This document shows, in pieces, positions 1 through 9,348 of a stretch of DNA of 64,000 nucleotides. The position numbers and the translations under genes were made by a program. Each line of letters opens with the position of its first letter. The first letter of the stretch is position 1. The stretch spans positions 186,001 through 250,000 of the forward strand of contig WGNF01000007.1 in NCBI GenBank assembly GCA_016124615.1, read 5' to 3'. Origin of the DNA: Paracoccaceae bacterium. Lineage in GTDB: Bacteria; Pseudomonadota; Alphaproteobacteria; Rhodobacterales; Rhodobacteraceae. A model generated the notes under the pieces. That model searched no databases, was not told the origin of the DNA, and saw nothing but the letters and a program-made list of their open reading frames with translations.

Positions 1-15
1 GTTATCTCCGGTTCC

Positions 16-885
16 TCAGAGCGCCTCGGCGCCCGAAATGATTTCGATAAGCTCTTTGGTGATCGCGGCCTGGCGCGAGCGGTTGTAGACGATCGTCAGA
101 CGGTCGATCATGTCACCCGCGTTCCGCGTCGCGTTGTCCATCGCGCTCATCCGCGCGCCTTGTTCCGAGGCGCCGTTTTCCAGCAGGGCGGTGAAGATCT
201 GCGTCGCCACACCGCGCGGCAGCAGATCGGCAAGGATGCCCTCTTCCGACGGCTCGTAGTCGTACAGGGTCGAGGCTTTCGCCTCGCCTTCGAACACCGC
301 CGGAATGATCTGCTGCGCCGTCGGGATCTGGCTGATCACCGACTGGAAGCGGTTGAAGAAGATCGTCGCGACGTCGAACTCGCCCGCATCGAAGCGGGAC
401 AGGATGTCCTTCGCGATGCCCTGCGCGTTGACGTAGCCCACCCGCTTGACCTCGGCCATGTCGACATGGCCGATCATGTACTGGCCAAAGTCGCGGCGCA
501 GCTGCTCGCGGCCCTTCTTGCCGACGGTGAGAATCTTCACCGTCTTGCCGCGGCTCAGCAACGACGTCGCCTGCGCGCGGGCCAGCCGCACGATGGTCGA
601 GTTGAAGCCGCCGCAGAGGCCCCGCTCGGACGTCATCACGACCAGCAGATGCACCTTGTCGGCGCCGGTGCCCGCCAGCAGGCGCGGCGCGCTGGACGAG
701 CTTCCGACCGAGGCCGCAAGCCCCGCCATGACCGCCGTCATCCGCTCGGCATAGGGCCGGGCGGCTTCGGCGGCGTCCTGTGCGCGGCGCAGTTTCGCCG
801 CGGCGACCATCTGCATCGCCTTGGTGATCTTCCGCGTGGATTTCACGCTTCCGATCCGGTTCTTCAAGTCCTTGAGGCTCGGCAT
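16..885 (-). CDS. atpG: F1 ATP synthase gamma subunit
   Basis: Central rotor shaft of F1, coupling proton flow through F0 to ATP synthesis at the inner membrane. The 289-residue product has the family's usual length. It begins with the long N-terminal helix ([19 protein letters not shown]) and ends with the paired C-terminal helix ([19 protein letters not shown]); these two form the coiled-coil shaft. A GGGAG ribosome site lies about 9 nt before the ATG. It is the third gene of atpH-atpA-atpG. The 15 bases past its stop carry a GGAG that probably serves atpD just outside the window. F0 genes are absent here, as is normal for this family of bacteria, where F0 lies elsewhere. Confidence 0.97.
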   Translation of the reverse strand: MPSLKDLKNRIGSVKSTRKITKAMQMVAAAKLRRAQDAAEAARPYAERMTAVMAGLAASVGSSSSAPRLLAGTGADKVHLLVVMTSERGLCGGFNSTIVRLARAQATSLLSRGKTVKILTVGKKGREQLRRDFGQYMIGHVDMAEVKRVGYVNAQGIAKDILSRFDAGEFDVATIFFNRFQSVISQIPTAQQIIPAVFEGEAKASTLYDYEPSEEGILADLLPRGVATQIFTALLENGASEQGARMSAMDNATRNAGDMIDRLTIVYNRSRQAAITKELIEIISGAEAL

Positions 886-909
886 CTAGGTATCTCCCGT
901 GCCCGTCGC

Positions 910-2448
910 TCAGGCGAAGTCTTTGGCGAACTCGTCAAGCGCAACGCGGATCGCTTTCTCGAGATCACCGGCCACCTTGCGGTCTTTCTCGGTGATGTCG
1001 GCCAGCAGCGCCTTGTGGTTGGTGCGCAGGTGCTTGAGCAGTTCCGCCTCGTATCGTCCGACCTGTTTCACCGGCACCGAGTCAAGGTAGCCCTTGGTGC
1101 CCGCATAGATCACGCAGACAATCTCGGCGTTGGTCAGCGGCGAGTATTGCGGCTGCTTCATCAGCTCGGTCAGGCGCGCGCCGCGGTTCAGCAGCTTCTG
1201 CGTCGAGGCGTCGAGATCCGAGCCGAACTGCGCGAAGGCCGCCATTTCGCGGTACTGCGCCAGTTCCAGCTTCACCGGACCCGCAACCGACTTCATCGCC
1301 GAGGTCTGCGCCGACGAACCGACGCGCGACACCGACAGACCGGTGTTCACGGCCGGGCGGACGCCCTGGTAGAACAGTTCGGTTTCGAGGAAGATCTGGC
1401 CGTCGGTGATCGAGATCACGTTGGTCGGGATGAAGGCCGACACGTCGCCGCCTTGGGTTTCGATGATCGGCAGCGCCGTCAGCGAACCCGAACCGAAATC
1501 TTCGTTCAGCTTGGCCGAACGTTCCAGCAGGCGAGAGTGGAGGTAGAACACATCGCCCGGATAGGCTTCACGCCCCGGCGGACGGCGCAGCAGCAGCGAC
1601 ATCTGGCGGTAGGCCACGGCCTGCTTGGAAAGGTCATCATAGATGATCAGCGCGTGGCGGCCGTTGTCGCGGAAGAATTCCGCGATGGCGGTGGCCGAAT
1701 AGGGTGCCAGGAACTGCATCGGCGCCGGGTCCGAGGCGGTGGCGGCCACCACGATCGTGTATTCGATCGCGCCGGTTTCCTCGAGCTTCTTCACCAGCTG
1801 CGCCACGGTCGAGCGCTTCTGGCCGATCGCGACATAGATGCAGTAGAGCTTCTTGCTCTCGTCGTCGCCAGCGGCTTCGTTGTAGCTCTTCTGGTTCAGG
1901 ATGGTGTCGAGCGCGATGGCGGTCTTGCCGGTCTGGCGGTCGCCGATGATCAGTTCGCGCTGGCCGCGGCCAACCGGGATCATCGCGTCCACCGACTTGA
2001 GGCCGGTCGCCATCGGTTCATGCACACCCTTGCGCGGGATGATGCCCGGCGCCTTGACGTCGGCCACCCGGCGCTCGGTCGCCGCGATGGCGCCCTTGCC
2101 GTCGATCGGGTTGCCAAGGCCATCGACCACCCGGCCCAGCAGCGCGTCGCCCACCGGCACGTCCACGATGGACTTGGTGCGCTTGACGGTGTCGCCTTCC
2201 TTGATGGTGCGGTCTTCGCCGAAGATCACGATGCCGACGTTGTCGACTTCGAGGTTCAGCGCCATCCCGCGGATGCCGCCGGGAAATTCGACCATCTCGC
2301 CGGCCTGGACGTTGTCGAGACCGTAGACGCGGGCAATCCCGTCACCGACCGACAGCACGCGGCCGACTTCGGCGACTTCAGCCTCCTGGCCGAAGTTCTT
2401 GATCTGCTCTTTGAGGATCGCAGAGATCTCAGCAGCTTGGATACCCAT
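910..2448 (-). CDS. atpA: F1 ATP synthase alpha subunit
   Basis: Non-catalytic nucleotide-binding subunit of the F1 hexamer. The 512-residue protein starts [19 protein letters not shown], has a P-loop [10 protein letters not shown] near residues 169-178, and carries the ATPase alpha/beta signature region ([20 protein letters not shown]). Length and ends match the family. Its ATG directly follows the atpH stop with no gap, and 24 nt separate its stop from the atpG start, so the three genes form one transcript. Nothing abnormal was seen. Confidence 0.98.
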   Translation of the reverse strand: MGIQAAEISAILKEQIKNFGQEAEVAEVGRVLSVGDGIARVYGLDNVQAGEMVEFPGGIRGMALNLEVDNVGIVIFGEDRTIKEGDTVKRTKSIVDVPVGDALLGRVVDGLGNPIDGKGAIAATERRVADVKAPGIIPRKGVHEPMATGLKSVDAMIPVGRGQRELIIGDRQTGKTAIALDTILNQKSYNEAAGDDESKKLYCIYVAIGQKRSTVAQLVKKLEETGAIEYTIVVAATASDPAPMQFLAPYSATAIAEFFRDNGRHALIIYDDLSKQAVAYRQMSLLLRRPPGREAYPGDVFYLHSRLLERSAKLNEDFGSGSLTALPIIETQGGDVSAFIPTNVISITDGQIFLETELFYQGVRPAVNTGLSVSRVGSSAQTSAMKSVAGPVKLELAQYREMAAFAQFGSDLDASTQKLLNRGARLTELMKQPQYSPLTNAEIVCVIYAGTKGYLDSVPVKQVGRYEAELLKHLRTNHKALLADITEKDRKVAGDLEKAIRVALDEFAKDFA

Positions 2449-3009
2449 TTATCCGACCTCTTTCATTGCATTCTGGAGGGCGTCGAGCTTCGAGCGGATC
2501 GACGTATCGATCATCTTCGAGCCGACCTTGACCACGAGACCGCCGATGAGCGTGGCATCGACGGCGGTTTTCAGTTTGACGTCCTTGCCGATCCGCGCCG
2601 CGAGGGCGGCGGACAGCTTGTCGGCCTGCGTTTTCGTCAGCGCGCTGGCGGCGGTCACTTCGGCCGTCACCTCGCCCTTTTCGTCGGCGATCATCGCCTG
2701 AAGTTGCGCCACAAGCTGCGGCAGCACGAACAGGCGGCGCTTGGCGGCCATCAGCCCCAGCGTATGGGCGACAAGGGCCGACAGCCCCATCTTCGCCACC
2801 AGCGCCGTGATCGAACCCGCCTGCTCTTCCCGCGAGAAGATCGGCGAGCTGATCATCCTGCGCAGATCGGCGCTTTCGGCAAGGGCGGCGTCAAGCGCCT
2901 CCACATCCTGTTCAAGCGTCGGCAAGGCCTTGTCTTCGCGGGCCAGTTCGAAAACGGCCGTGGCGTAGCGTGCGGCGATGCCGGAAGAGATCGAAGCTGG
3001 TTCGGACAC
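2449..3009 (-). CDS. atpH: F1 ATP synthase delta subunit (GTG start)
   Basis: Peripheral-stalk subunit (OSCP type) joining F1 to the b subunits. I place the start at a GTG giving a 186-residue protein beginning (M)[19 protein letters not shown], which matches the size and N-terminus expected for alphaproteobacterial delta. The frame stays open 44 codons further upstream, but that extension is Arg/Gly/Pro-rich and looks non-coding. The C-terminal part ([20 protein letters not shown]) is the conserved delta motif. First gene of the atp operon here. Confidence 0.93.
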   Translation of the reverse strand: MSEPASISSGIAARYATAVFELAREDKALPTLEQDVEALDAALAESADLRRMISSPIFSREEQAGSITALVAKMGLSALVAHTLGLMAAKRRLFVLPQLVAQLQAMIADEKGEVTAEVTAASALTKTQADKLSAALAARIGKDVKLKTAVDATLIGGLVVKVGSKMIDTSIRSKLDALQNAMKEVG

Positions 3010-3178
3010 GTCCACCCTTCCGCTGTTTCGGCCCCGTCCCCCGCATATCCGCGTTGGACAGAGACCACCCTTGACGCGCGCAAAGAGCGCGCACCCCTTG
3101 AAATTCGGCGTGGGTGTAGCAGAGGACTTCCCCCCTCGCAACCGTCTTGCTCACGATCTGGTGAGGCCCGACACACGC

Positions 3179-3207
3179 AATATCAAGGGTTTGCGTGACC
3201 TTCACAA
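3179..3207 (-). promoter_or_regulatory. Candidate promoter of the atpHAG operon
   Basis: On the minus strand TTGTGA (3202-3207) and GATATT (3179-3184) are separated by 17 bp. Both match the sigma-70 hexamers at four of six positions. The site is about 170 nt upstream of the atpH GTG. Otherwise the 287-bp gap between atpH and the methyltransferase gene shows nothing distinctive. Confidence 0.4.
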
Positions 3208-3296
3208 AAGTGCGACCCTTTGCGCAGCGGGATCGGCGAAAGAATCCACCGCCGTGGCGGCGGATCGCGCACAATCCGGGCTGAATCAGGCGCCGC

Positions 3297-4040
3297 TTAC
3301 GCCGGTTCCACGCCCGGCACCGGCAGACCCTCCAGCACCTTCAGCGGCAACCGCACCACGTCGCGCAGGCCCGGGCGCATCGGGGCGTGAACCTGTTTGG
3401 ACGCCTCCACCATCAGCACGCCGCCCGCCAGCCAGGGCGCATATCGCCCGGCCCGTTCCCAATAGGGGGCGGTGCGCAGCCAGAACCGGCGGCTTGACGG
3501 CGGCGCATACAGCGCCGAGGCCGTGCGTTCGGGGGTAAAGGCGTGCTTGCGCAGCTGCGCCTCCAGCTGGCCCAGCGAATAGGGGTGGCCGTGGCCGAAG
3601 GGCGTCACGTCGCGCCGCGCCCAAAGCCCGGACCGCGACGGCACCATGAAGATCACCCGCCCGCCGGGGCCCAGCACGCGCCAGCATTCCTCCAGCACGG
3701 CCGAGGGATTGTCAGAGGTTTCCAGCCCGTGCAGCAGCACCAGCTTGTCGACCATGCCGGTCGGGATCGGCCACTGGGTTTCCTCGACCAGCACCGAGGT
3801 GTTGGGCATCCCGGCGGGCCAGGGCATCACCCCCTGCGGCGCGGGCATCAGCGCGATCACCCGCCGCGCATCCGGCAGATAGGGGCGCAACAGCGGCACC
3901 GCGAAGCCGAAGCCCACCACGGTCTGCCCCTTCGCCTCGGGCCAGAGCGTCACCAACTGGTCGCGCACAGCCTTCTGGGCGGCCCGGCCAAGCCCGGTCC
4001 GATAGTAGAAGTTGCGCAGGTCCAGCACATCGAGGTGCAC
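3297..4040 (-). CDS. Class I SAM-dependent methyltransferase
   Basis: The 247-residue protein has a Rossmann methyltransferase layout: a degenerate SAM-binding strand near residues 40-50 ([15 protein letters not shown]), the post-motif segment [15 protein letters not shown], and a motif typical of the UbiE/COQ5 type ([18 protein letters not shown], about residues 118-135). The substrate cannot be inferred. It is divergent from gloB with a gap of only 76 bp; this neighbour pair is familiar from related genomes. The segment after GGRV ([20 protein letters not shown]) is a typical cap region. The catalytic class is confident, the role is not. Confidence 0.8.
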   Translation of the reverse strand: MHLDVLDLRNFYYRTGLGRAAQKAVRDQLVTLWPEAKGQTVVGFGFAVPLLRPYLPDARRVIALMPAPQGVMPWPAGMPNTSVLVEETQWPIPTGMVDKLVLLHGLETSDNPSAVLEECWRVLGPGGRVIFMVPSRSGLWARRDVTPFGHGHPYSLGQLEAQLRKHAFTPERTASALYAPPSSRRFWLRTAPYWERAGRYAPWLAGGVLMVEASKQVHAPMRPGLRDVVRLPLKVLEGLPVPGVEPA

Positions 4041-4116
4041 TCAATTCACCCTTGTCCGCCTATCCCCGGCTGGGCGACAGTTACCCGGTAGCATACCCAA
4101 GCCGATCGGAAACGCC

Positions 4117-4878
4117 ATGCCGCTAGAAATCGTCACCGTTCCCTGCCTGAAGGACAACTACGCCTATCTGGTGCGCGGCCCCGACGGGATTTGCCTGATC
4201 GACGCACCCGAGGCAGGCCCGATCATCGCCGCGCTGGAAAGCCGGGGCTGGCACCTCGACACCATCCTGATCACCCACCACCACCACGACCACGTCGGCG
4301 GGGTCGAGGAGTTGCGCGCGAAATACGGCTGCGAGGTGATGGGCCCGAAGGCCGAAGAGGCCCGCCTGCCGCGGCTCGACCTTGCCCTTGTCGATGGCGA
4401 TGCGGGCGGCGAGGGCGCCGCCTACACCGTGGCGCTGGCGGTGCCCGGCCACACGCTGGGCCACCTCGCCTATCATTTCCCCAATGCGGGCGCCGTCTTC
4501 ACCGCCGACAGTCTGATGGCGCTTGGCTGCGGGCGCATCTTCGAGGGCACCGCCCCGATGATGTGGCACAGCCTGCAACGCCTCGCCGCCCTGCCGCCGG
4601 AAACCCTGGTCTACTCGGGCCATGAATACACGGCCGGCAACGCGAAATTCGCCCTGACCATTGAACCCGGCAACCCGGCGCTTATCTCTCGGGCAGAACG
4701 GGTGGCGGCGTCCCGCGCAAGGGGCGAGCCGACCGTGCCCAGCCTGCTTTCCGAAGAATTGGCGACCAACCCCTTCCTGCGCGCCGGGCGGGCAGAGGTG
4801 AAGGCCGCCATCGGAATGGCCGGTGCAACCGATGCCGAAAGTTTCGCCGAAATCCGGCGCCGCAAGGATGCCTTCTGA
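4117..4878 (+). CDS. gloB: Hydroxyacylglutathione hydrolase (glyoxalase II)
   Basis: Hydrolyses S-D-lactoylglutathione to D-lactate and glutathione, the second step of methylglyoxal detoxification in the cytoplasm. The 253-residue protein is a metallo-beta-lactamase-fold enzyme with the metal motif THHHHDH at residues 53-59, the GHTLGH histidine near 112 and the GHEYT motif near 168. The C-terminal substrate domain is complete (NPFLRAGRAEVKAAI). The ATG at 4117 gives the canonical start MPLEIVTVPCLKDNYAYLV; upstream in-frame sequence is not protein-like. Confidence 0.95.
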   Translation: MPLEIVTVPCLKDNYAYLVRGPDGICLIDAPEAGPIIAALESRGWHLDTILITHHHHDHVGGVEELRAKYGCEVMGPKAEEARLPRLDLALVDGDAGGEGAAYTVALAVPGHTLGHLAYHFPNAGAVFTADSLMALGCGRIFEGTAPMMWHSLQRLAALPPETLVYSGHEYTAGNAKFALTIEPGNPALISRAERVAASRARGEPTVPSLLSEELATNPFLRAGRAEVKAAIGMAGATDAESFAEIRRRKDAF

Positions 4879-4969
4879 CCGAACCCGAACCGCAGGGCGC
4901 TTGAAATGGGGGTTTCCGATCACATTTTCATCGAAAGATGAATATTCGGCGCCCCTACAGAAAAAACCC

Positions 4970-4998
4970 TTGAAGCGGGGCGAATAACACCGAACTTT
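4970..4998 (+). promoter_or_regulatory. Weak candidate promoter for clpA
   Basis: TTGAAG (4970-4975) and AACTTT (4993-4998) are spaced 17 bp, about 70 nt before the clpA GTG. The CTTGAAG also resembles the -35 of heat-shock (RpoH) promoters, which would suit clpA, but the -10 is poor. Listed as a candidate only. Confidence 0.25.
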
Positions 4999-5066
4999 AA
5001 ACTCATGAGGCCAGGGTGGGAACGGGCTCTCAGACCCCTCCGACCCGCAGGATAGGAGCACGTGCA

Positions 5067-7385
5067 GTGCCGTCTTTTTCGAACACCCTCGAGCAAGCCA
5101 TCCACGGCGCACTGGCGCTTGCCAACGCCCGTCGCCACGAACTCGCCACGCTGGAACACCTGCTGCTGGCGCTGATCGACGAACCCGAAGCGGCCAAGGT
5201 CATGCGCGCTTGCAGCGTCGATCTTGACACCCTGCGCCGGACTCTCGTCGATTTCATCGATGACGACCTGTCCACCCTCGTCACCGATGTCGAAGGCAGC
5301 GAAGCCGTGCCCACCGCCGCCTTCCAGCGCGTGATTCAGCGCGCGGCGATCCATGTCCAGTCCTCGGGCCGGACCGAGGTGACCGGCGCCAACGTGCTGG
5401 TCGCGATCTTCGCGGAACGTGAATCGAACGCCGCCTATTTCCTGCAGGAACAGGACATGACCCGCTACGACGCGGTCAACTTCATCGCGCATGGCGTCGC
5501 CAAGGATCCGTCGTTTGGCGAAACCCGCCCCGTCACCGGCGCGACCGAACATCAGGAAACCCCCAAGGCCGAGGCCGGCGAAGCGAAGGAGTCGGCGTTG
5601 TCAAAATACTGCGTCGACCTCAACACCAAGGCCCGCAAGGGCGACGTCGACCCCCTGATCGGCCGCGAGATGGAGGTTGAGCGGTGCATCCAGGTGCTCT
5701 GCCGCCGCCGCAAGAACAACCCGCTGCTGGTGGGCGATCCCGGTGTCGGCAAGACCGCCATCGCCGAGGGCCTCGCCTGGAAAATCGTCAAGGGTGAAAC
5801 CCCGGAAATCCTCGCCCATGCCACCATCTTCTCGCTCGACATGGGCGCGCTGCTGGCGGGCACCCGCTACCGCGGCGATTTCGAGGAACGCCTGAAAGCC
5901 GTGGTGAAAGAGATGGAGGATCACCCCGACGCGATCCTGTTCATCGACGAGATCCATACCGTCATCGGCGCCGGTGCCACCTCGGGCGGCGCGATGGATG
6001 CCAGTAACCTGCTGAAGCCCGCGCTTCAGGGCGGCAAGCTGCGCTGCATGGGCTCGACCACCTACAAAGAGTTCCGCCAGCACTTCGAAAAGGATCGCGC
6101 CCTCAGCCGCCGGTTCCAGAAGATCGACGTCAACGAACCTTCGGTTGAGGATTCGATCAAGATTCTCATGGGGTTGAAGCCCTACTTCGAGGAACACCAC
6201 GACATCCGCTATACCCACGACGCGATCAAATCCGCCGTGGAACTGGCGGCGCGCTACATCCATGACCGCAAGCTGCCAGACAAGGCGATCGACGTGATCG
6301 ACGAAGCGGGCGCCGCCCAGCACCTGCTCAGCGAAAGCAAACGCCGCAAGACCATCGGCGCGAAAGAGATCGAGGCCGTGGTGGCCAAGATCGCCCGCAT
6401 CCCGCCGAAGAACGTCTCGAAAGACGATGCCGAGGTGCTGCGCGACCTTGAAAAGTCGCTCAAGCGGGTCGTCTTCGGTCAGGACAAGGCGATCGAGGCG
6501 CTGTCGTCGGCGATCAAACTCGCCCGCGCCGGTCTGCGCGAGCCCGAAAAGCCGATCGGCAACTACCTCTTCGCCGGACCCACCGGCGTCGGCAAGACCG
6601 AGGTGGCCAAGCAACTCGCCTCCTCGCTCGGGGTGGAACTGCTGCGCTTCGACATGTCGGAGTTCATGGAGAAACACTCCGTCAGCCGCCTGATCGGCGC
6701 ACCTCCGGGCTATGTCGGCTTCGATCAGGGCGGCATGCTGACCGATGGCGTCGATCAACACCCGCATTGCGTGCTGCTGCTGGACGAGATGGAAAAGGCG
6801 CACCCGGATGTCTACAACATCCTGCTGCAGGTGATGGACCACGGCAAACTCACCGACCACAACGGTCGCACGGTGGATTTCCGCAACGTGATCCTGATCA
6901 TGACCTCGAACGCGGGCGCGATGGAGATGGCGAAATCCGCCATCGGCTTTGGCCGCGAGCGGCGCACCGGCGAGGATACGGCGGCGGTGGAACGCACCTT
7001 CACGCCGGAATTCCGCAACCGTCTGGATGCGGTGATCAACTTCGCACCGCTGCCGAAAGAGGTGATCCTGCAGGTGGTCGAAAAGTTCGTGCTGCAACTT
7101 GAGGCGCAACTGATCGACCGTCACGTCCATATCGAGTTGACGCCGGAAGCGGCGGCATGGCTTGGCGAAAAGGGCTATGACGACAAGATGGGGGCGCGTC
7201 CGCTGGGCCGCGTCATTCAGGAACACATCAAGAAGGCGCTGGCCGAGGAACTGCTGTTCGGCAAGCTGATGAAGGGCGGTGTGGTCAAGGTCGGCGTCAA
7301 GAACGACGCGATCGACCTTCAGATCGAAGAACCCGCCCGGCCCCGCCTGACCGGCCAGAAGCCGCCGCTGCTGACCGCCGGATAA
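5067..7385 (+). CDS. clpA: ATP-dependent Clp protease ATP-binding subunit ClpA (GTG start)
   Basis: AAA+ unfoldase that feeds substrates, including N-degron proteins delivered by ClpS, into ClpP. From the GTG at 5067 (GGAG 8 nt upstream) it encodes 772 residues, the usual ClpA length. It has an N-domain (about 1-145), AAA-1 with P-loop GDPGVGKT near residue 223 and Walker B ILFIDEIH, and AAA-2 with GPTGVGKTE and LLLDEMEKAHPDV. The C-terminal small domain includes GARPLGRVIQEHIKKALAEE. It is monocistronic and ends at a strong terminator. No clpS is adjacent; it must be elsewhere. Confidence 0.96.
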   Translation: MPSFSNTLEQAIHGALALANARRHELATLEHLLLALIDEPEAAKVMRACSVDLDTLRRTLVDFIDDDLSTLVTDVEGSEAVPTAAFQRVIQRAAIHVQSSGRTEVTGANVLVAIFAERESNAAYFLQEQDMTRYDAVNFIAHGVAKDPSFGETRPVTGATEHQETPKAEAGEAKESALSKYCVDLNTKARKGDVDPLIGREMEVERCIQVLCRRRKNNPLLVGDPGVGKTAIAEGLAWKIVKGETPEILAHATIFSLDMGALLAGTRYRGDFEERLKAVVKEMEDHPDAILFIDEIHTVIGAGATSGGAMDASNLLKPALQGGKLRCMGSTTYKEFRQHFEKDRALSRRFQKIDVNEPSVEDSIKILMGLKPYFEEHHDIRYTHDAIKSAVELAARYIHDRKLPDKAIDVIDEAGAAQHLLSESKRRKTIGAKEIEAVVAKIARIPPKNVSKDDAEVLRDLEKSLKRVVFGQDKAIEALSSAIKLARAGLREPEKPIGNYLFAGPTGVGKTEVAKQLASSLGVELLRFDMSEFMEKHSVSRLIGAPPGYVGFDQGGMLTDGVDQHPHCVLLLDEMEKAHPDVYNILLQVMDHGKLTDHNGRTVDFRNVILIMTSNAGAMEMAKSAIGFGRERRTGEDTAAVERTFTPEFRNRLDAVINFAPLPKEVILQVVEKFVLQLEAQLIDRHVHIELTPEAAAWLGEKGYDDKMGARPLGRVIQEHIKKALAEELLFGKLMKGGVVKVGVKNDAIDLQIEEPARPRLTGQKPPLLTAG

Positions 7386-7411
7386 GACCAGACCCAAGAC
7401 CCAAGACCTGA

Positions 7412-7444
7412 CCCCGCGTGCCCCGGCGCGCGGGGTTTTTCTTT
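7412..7444 (+). terminator. Rho-independent terminator of clpA
   Basis: CCCCGCG (7412-7418) pairs with CGCGGGG (7429-7435), followed by TTTTTCTTT. It lies 27 nt after the clpA stop codon. Confidence 0.9.
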
Positions 7445-7470
7445 GCGTGGCAGCGGAAAACGGCGTTGGT

Positions 7471-7526
7471 ATCGGTGTGAAAACGGTGCGAAATCGGTGT
7501 GATTACGGTATCCCGTTTTCCAAGCC
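7471..7526 (+). repeat. Dispersed 11-bp-periodic repeat element, copy A
   Basis: Three consecutive 11-bp units begin with CGGT at 7473, 7484 and 7495 (CGGTGTGAAAA, CGGTGCGAAAT, CGGTGTGATTA). A fourth CGGT at 7506 leads into TATCCCGTTTTCCAAGCC. Two more copies with the same architecture are at 30503-30557 and, on the minus strand, 40168-40220. This copy lies between the convergent 3' ends of clpA and the MotB-like gene, so it is not a promoter for either. Confidence 0.85.
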
Positions 7527-7560
7527 CCGCCAATGGCTTACCCCCACCCCGGCGGCGCCG

Positions 7561-9345
7561 TCACTTCTCGGTCAGCTTCAACTCGATCCGCCGGTTTTGC
7601 GCCCGCGCCTCGGGGGTGTCGTCGGTCGTCACCGGCTGGAACTCGCCAAACCCGGTCGCGGCCAGCCGCGATGCCGGAAAGCCCTGGCTGATCAGGAACC
7701 GCACCACCGACAGCGCCCGCGCCTGGCTCAGTTCCCAGTTGTCCTTGAACTGCCCGCTGCCGGAAAGCGGCGTGTTGTCGGTGAACCCGTTCACCTGCAG
7801 GATCCAGTTGATGTCGGCGGGCATCTGCGCCGCCACGTCCTGCAGGATGGAACCGACCTTGGCGATCTGCTGCTTGCCCGCATCCGACAGGTCGGCCGAG
7901 GCCGGCTCGAACAGCACCTCGGACGAGAACACGAACCGGTCGCCAACCACCTTCACGCCATCGCGCCCGGCCAGCACCTGGCTGACCTTGCCGAAGAACT
8001 CCGACCGGTAGCCGGCAAGCTGCTTGTTCTGTTCTTCCAGCCGCTTGCGTTCGGCCTCTTCCAGATCGGCGCGGCGGCGCTGTTCATCTGCAAGCTGCGC
8101 CAGCGCCTGGTTCAGCTGACTTCCAAGCGATTGAATCTGCACGGAATTGTCGCTGTCTTTCTGGGCCGAAGCATCCAGAATGCCTTGCAGATTTGCCAGT
8201 TGCGCCCGCATCGCCGCGATTTGCTGGTTCAACAGCGCTACCTGCCGCGCGCTGCTTTCCTCTTTCTTCTGCTCATCGGTCAGCGTCTTTTGCGCTACCG
8301 CCAGCAGGGCCGCATTCTTCTGCGCCTCGGTGATCTGGCTCTGGGTCGCGGCCTCGGCCACCGCCTTGGCGTTCTGCGCCGCGGCCAGCAGGGTCAGCGT
8401 ATCCTCCGCCCGCTTGCGCTGTTCTTCCAGCGCCAGCGTCATCGCGGTCAGCTCATCCTGCGAGTCCTTCAGCTTCTGGCGCAAAGCCTCGGCGGCGGCG
8501 GCATCGGCCAGCCGCTGCTTTTCCTGATCGCTCAGGTCCGCCTGTACCCCCGCCAGTTGCTGTTTCAGCGCCTCGGCGGCGGCCTGCTCCGCCAGCCGCG
8601 CCTTTTCGGCATCGCTCAGGTTGGATTGCAGCGCCGTCACCTGCTGGTTCAGATCGGCGGTCGATTTCTTGTTTGCATCCAAGGCTTTCAGCGCATCGGC
8701 CAGCGAAGTTTGACCACTGTCGATCTTGTTGTGCAGATCGGCGATCAACCCTTCCAGCGCCTCGCGCCGGGCCGCCGCCAGCCGGGCCGCCTCGGTCTGC
8801 GCGTCAATCTCGCTGCGCGCCTTGGCCACGGCGAGTTGCAGGGCGTCCTGTTCAGTTTGCAGCTTGTCGCGCGCGGTGGTCAGGTCGGTCACCTGCTGGC
8901 CCAGCTGCGCCATCTGCCCGCGCGCCGCGTCACGGTCGGCCAGAAGGCTGGCCACCTGCTGCTCGAAACTGGTGATCTTGGCCTGCGCCGCCGTCAGATC
9001 ACCCTCGCGCGCCGTCAGTTGCGTGTTCAGCGTCGCGATCAGCGCGCTTTGCTGATCGGCCTTCGCCTTGGCGCTGTCCAGTTGCCCACTCAACTGGCCC
9101 ACCTGATCCTTCAGCTTGGCCGCGTCCGTCCGGGCCAGCCCCAACGCGTCGGCCAGGCTTTGCACCTGCTGGCTCAGTGAATCCAGCTGGGTATTCTGCG
9201 TCGTGATGGTGGTGCGCAGAACGAATTGCACGATCAGAAAGATCGTCACCACGAACATCAGCACCAGCAAGAGCGAGCTCATCGCGTCGACAAAGCCGGG
9301 CCAGATCGGCGCGTCGCTTCGGCTGCCGCGGCGAGACAGTCCCAT
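7561..9345 (-). CDS. MotB/OmpA-type peptidoglycan-binding protein with long coiled coil
   Basis: The 594-residue protein has a single N-terminal membrane span (about 20-43), a very long Gln/Ala-rich coiled coil (about 50-430) and a C-terminal OmpA/MotB domain (about 455-594) with the motifs NGFTDNTPL, LSQARALSVVRFL and AQNRRIEL that bind peptidoglycan. This is the layout of a stator partner that anchors in the cell wall. It follows the ExbB/TolQ-like gene by 3 nt, so the two probably form an ion-driven complex of unknown task. Flagellar MotB is excluded because the coiled coil is far too long and no flagellar genes are near. Confidence 0.85.
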   Translation of the reverse strand: MGLSRRGSRSDAPIWPGFVDAMSSLLLVLMFVVTIFLIVQFVLRTTITTQNTQLDSLSQQVQSLADALGLARTDAAKLKDQVGQLSGQLDSAKAKADQQSALIATLNTQLTAREGDLTAAQAKITSFEQQVASLLADRDAARGQMAQLGQQVTDLTTARDKLQTEQDALQLAVAKARSEIDAQTEAARLAAARREALEGLIADLHNKIDSGQTSLADALKALDANKKSTADLNQQVTALQSNLSDAEKARLAEQAAAEALKQQLAGVQADLSDQEKQRLADAAAAEALRQKLKDSQDELTAMTLALEEQRKRAEDTLTLLAAAQNAKAVAEAATQSQITEAQKNAALLAVAQKTLTDEQKKEESSARQVALLNQQIAAMRAQLANLQGILDASAQKDSDNSVQIQSLGSQLNQALAQLADEQRRRADLEEAERKRLEEQNKQLAGYRSEFFGKVSQVLAGRDGVKVVGDRFVFSSEVLFEPASADLSDAGKQQIAKVGSILQDVAAQMPADINWILQVNGFTDNTPLSGSGQFKDNWELSQARALSVVRFLISQGFPASRLAATGFGEFQPVTTDDTPEARAQNRRIELKLTEK

Positions 9346-9348
9346 CGC

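Noticed and set aside
160..3198. Very long open frame on the plus strand opposite atpG-atpA-atpH
   Set aside because: It is antisense to three certain genes, Arg/His-rich and lacks any domain; a side effect of high GC at third codon positions.
5601..7397. Long minus-strand frame opposite clpA
   Set aside because: Composition is dominated by Arg, His, Asp and Gln as expected for the complement of GC-rich coding DNA; clpA is unambiguous.
7471..7526. CRISPR-like array for the 11-bp repeats
   Set aside because: Units are 11 bp and contiguous without unique spacers, copy number is three to four, and no cas genes are present.
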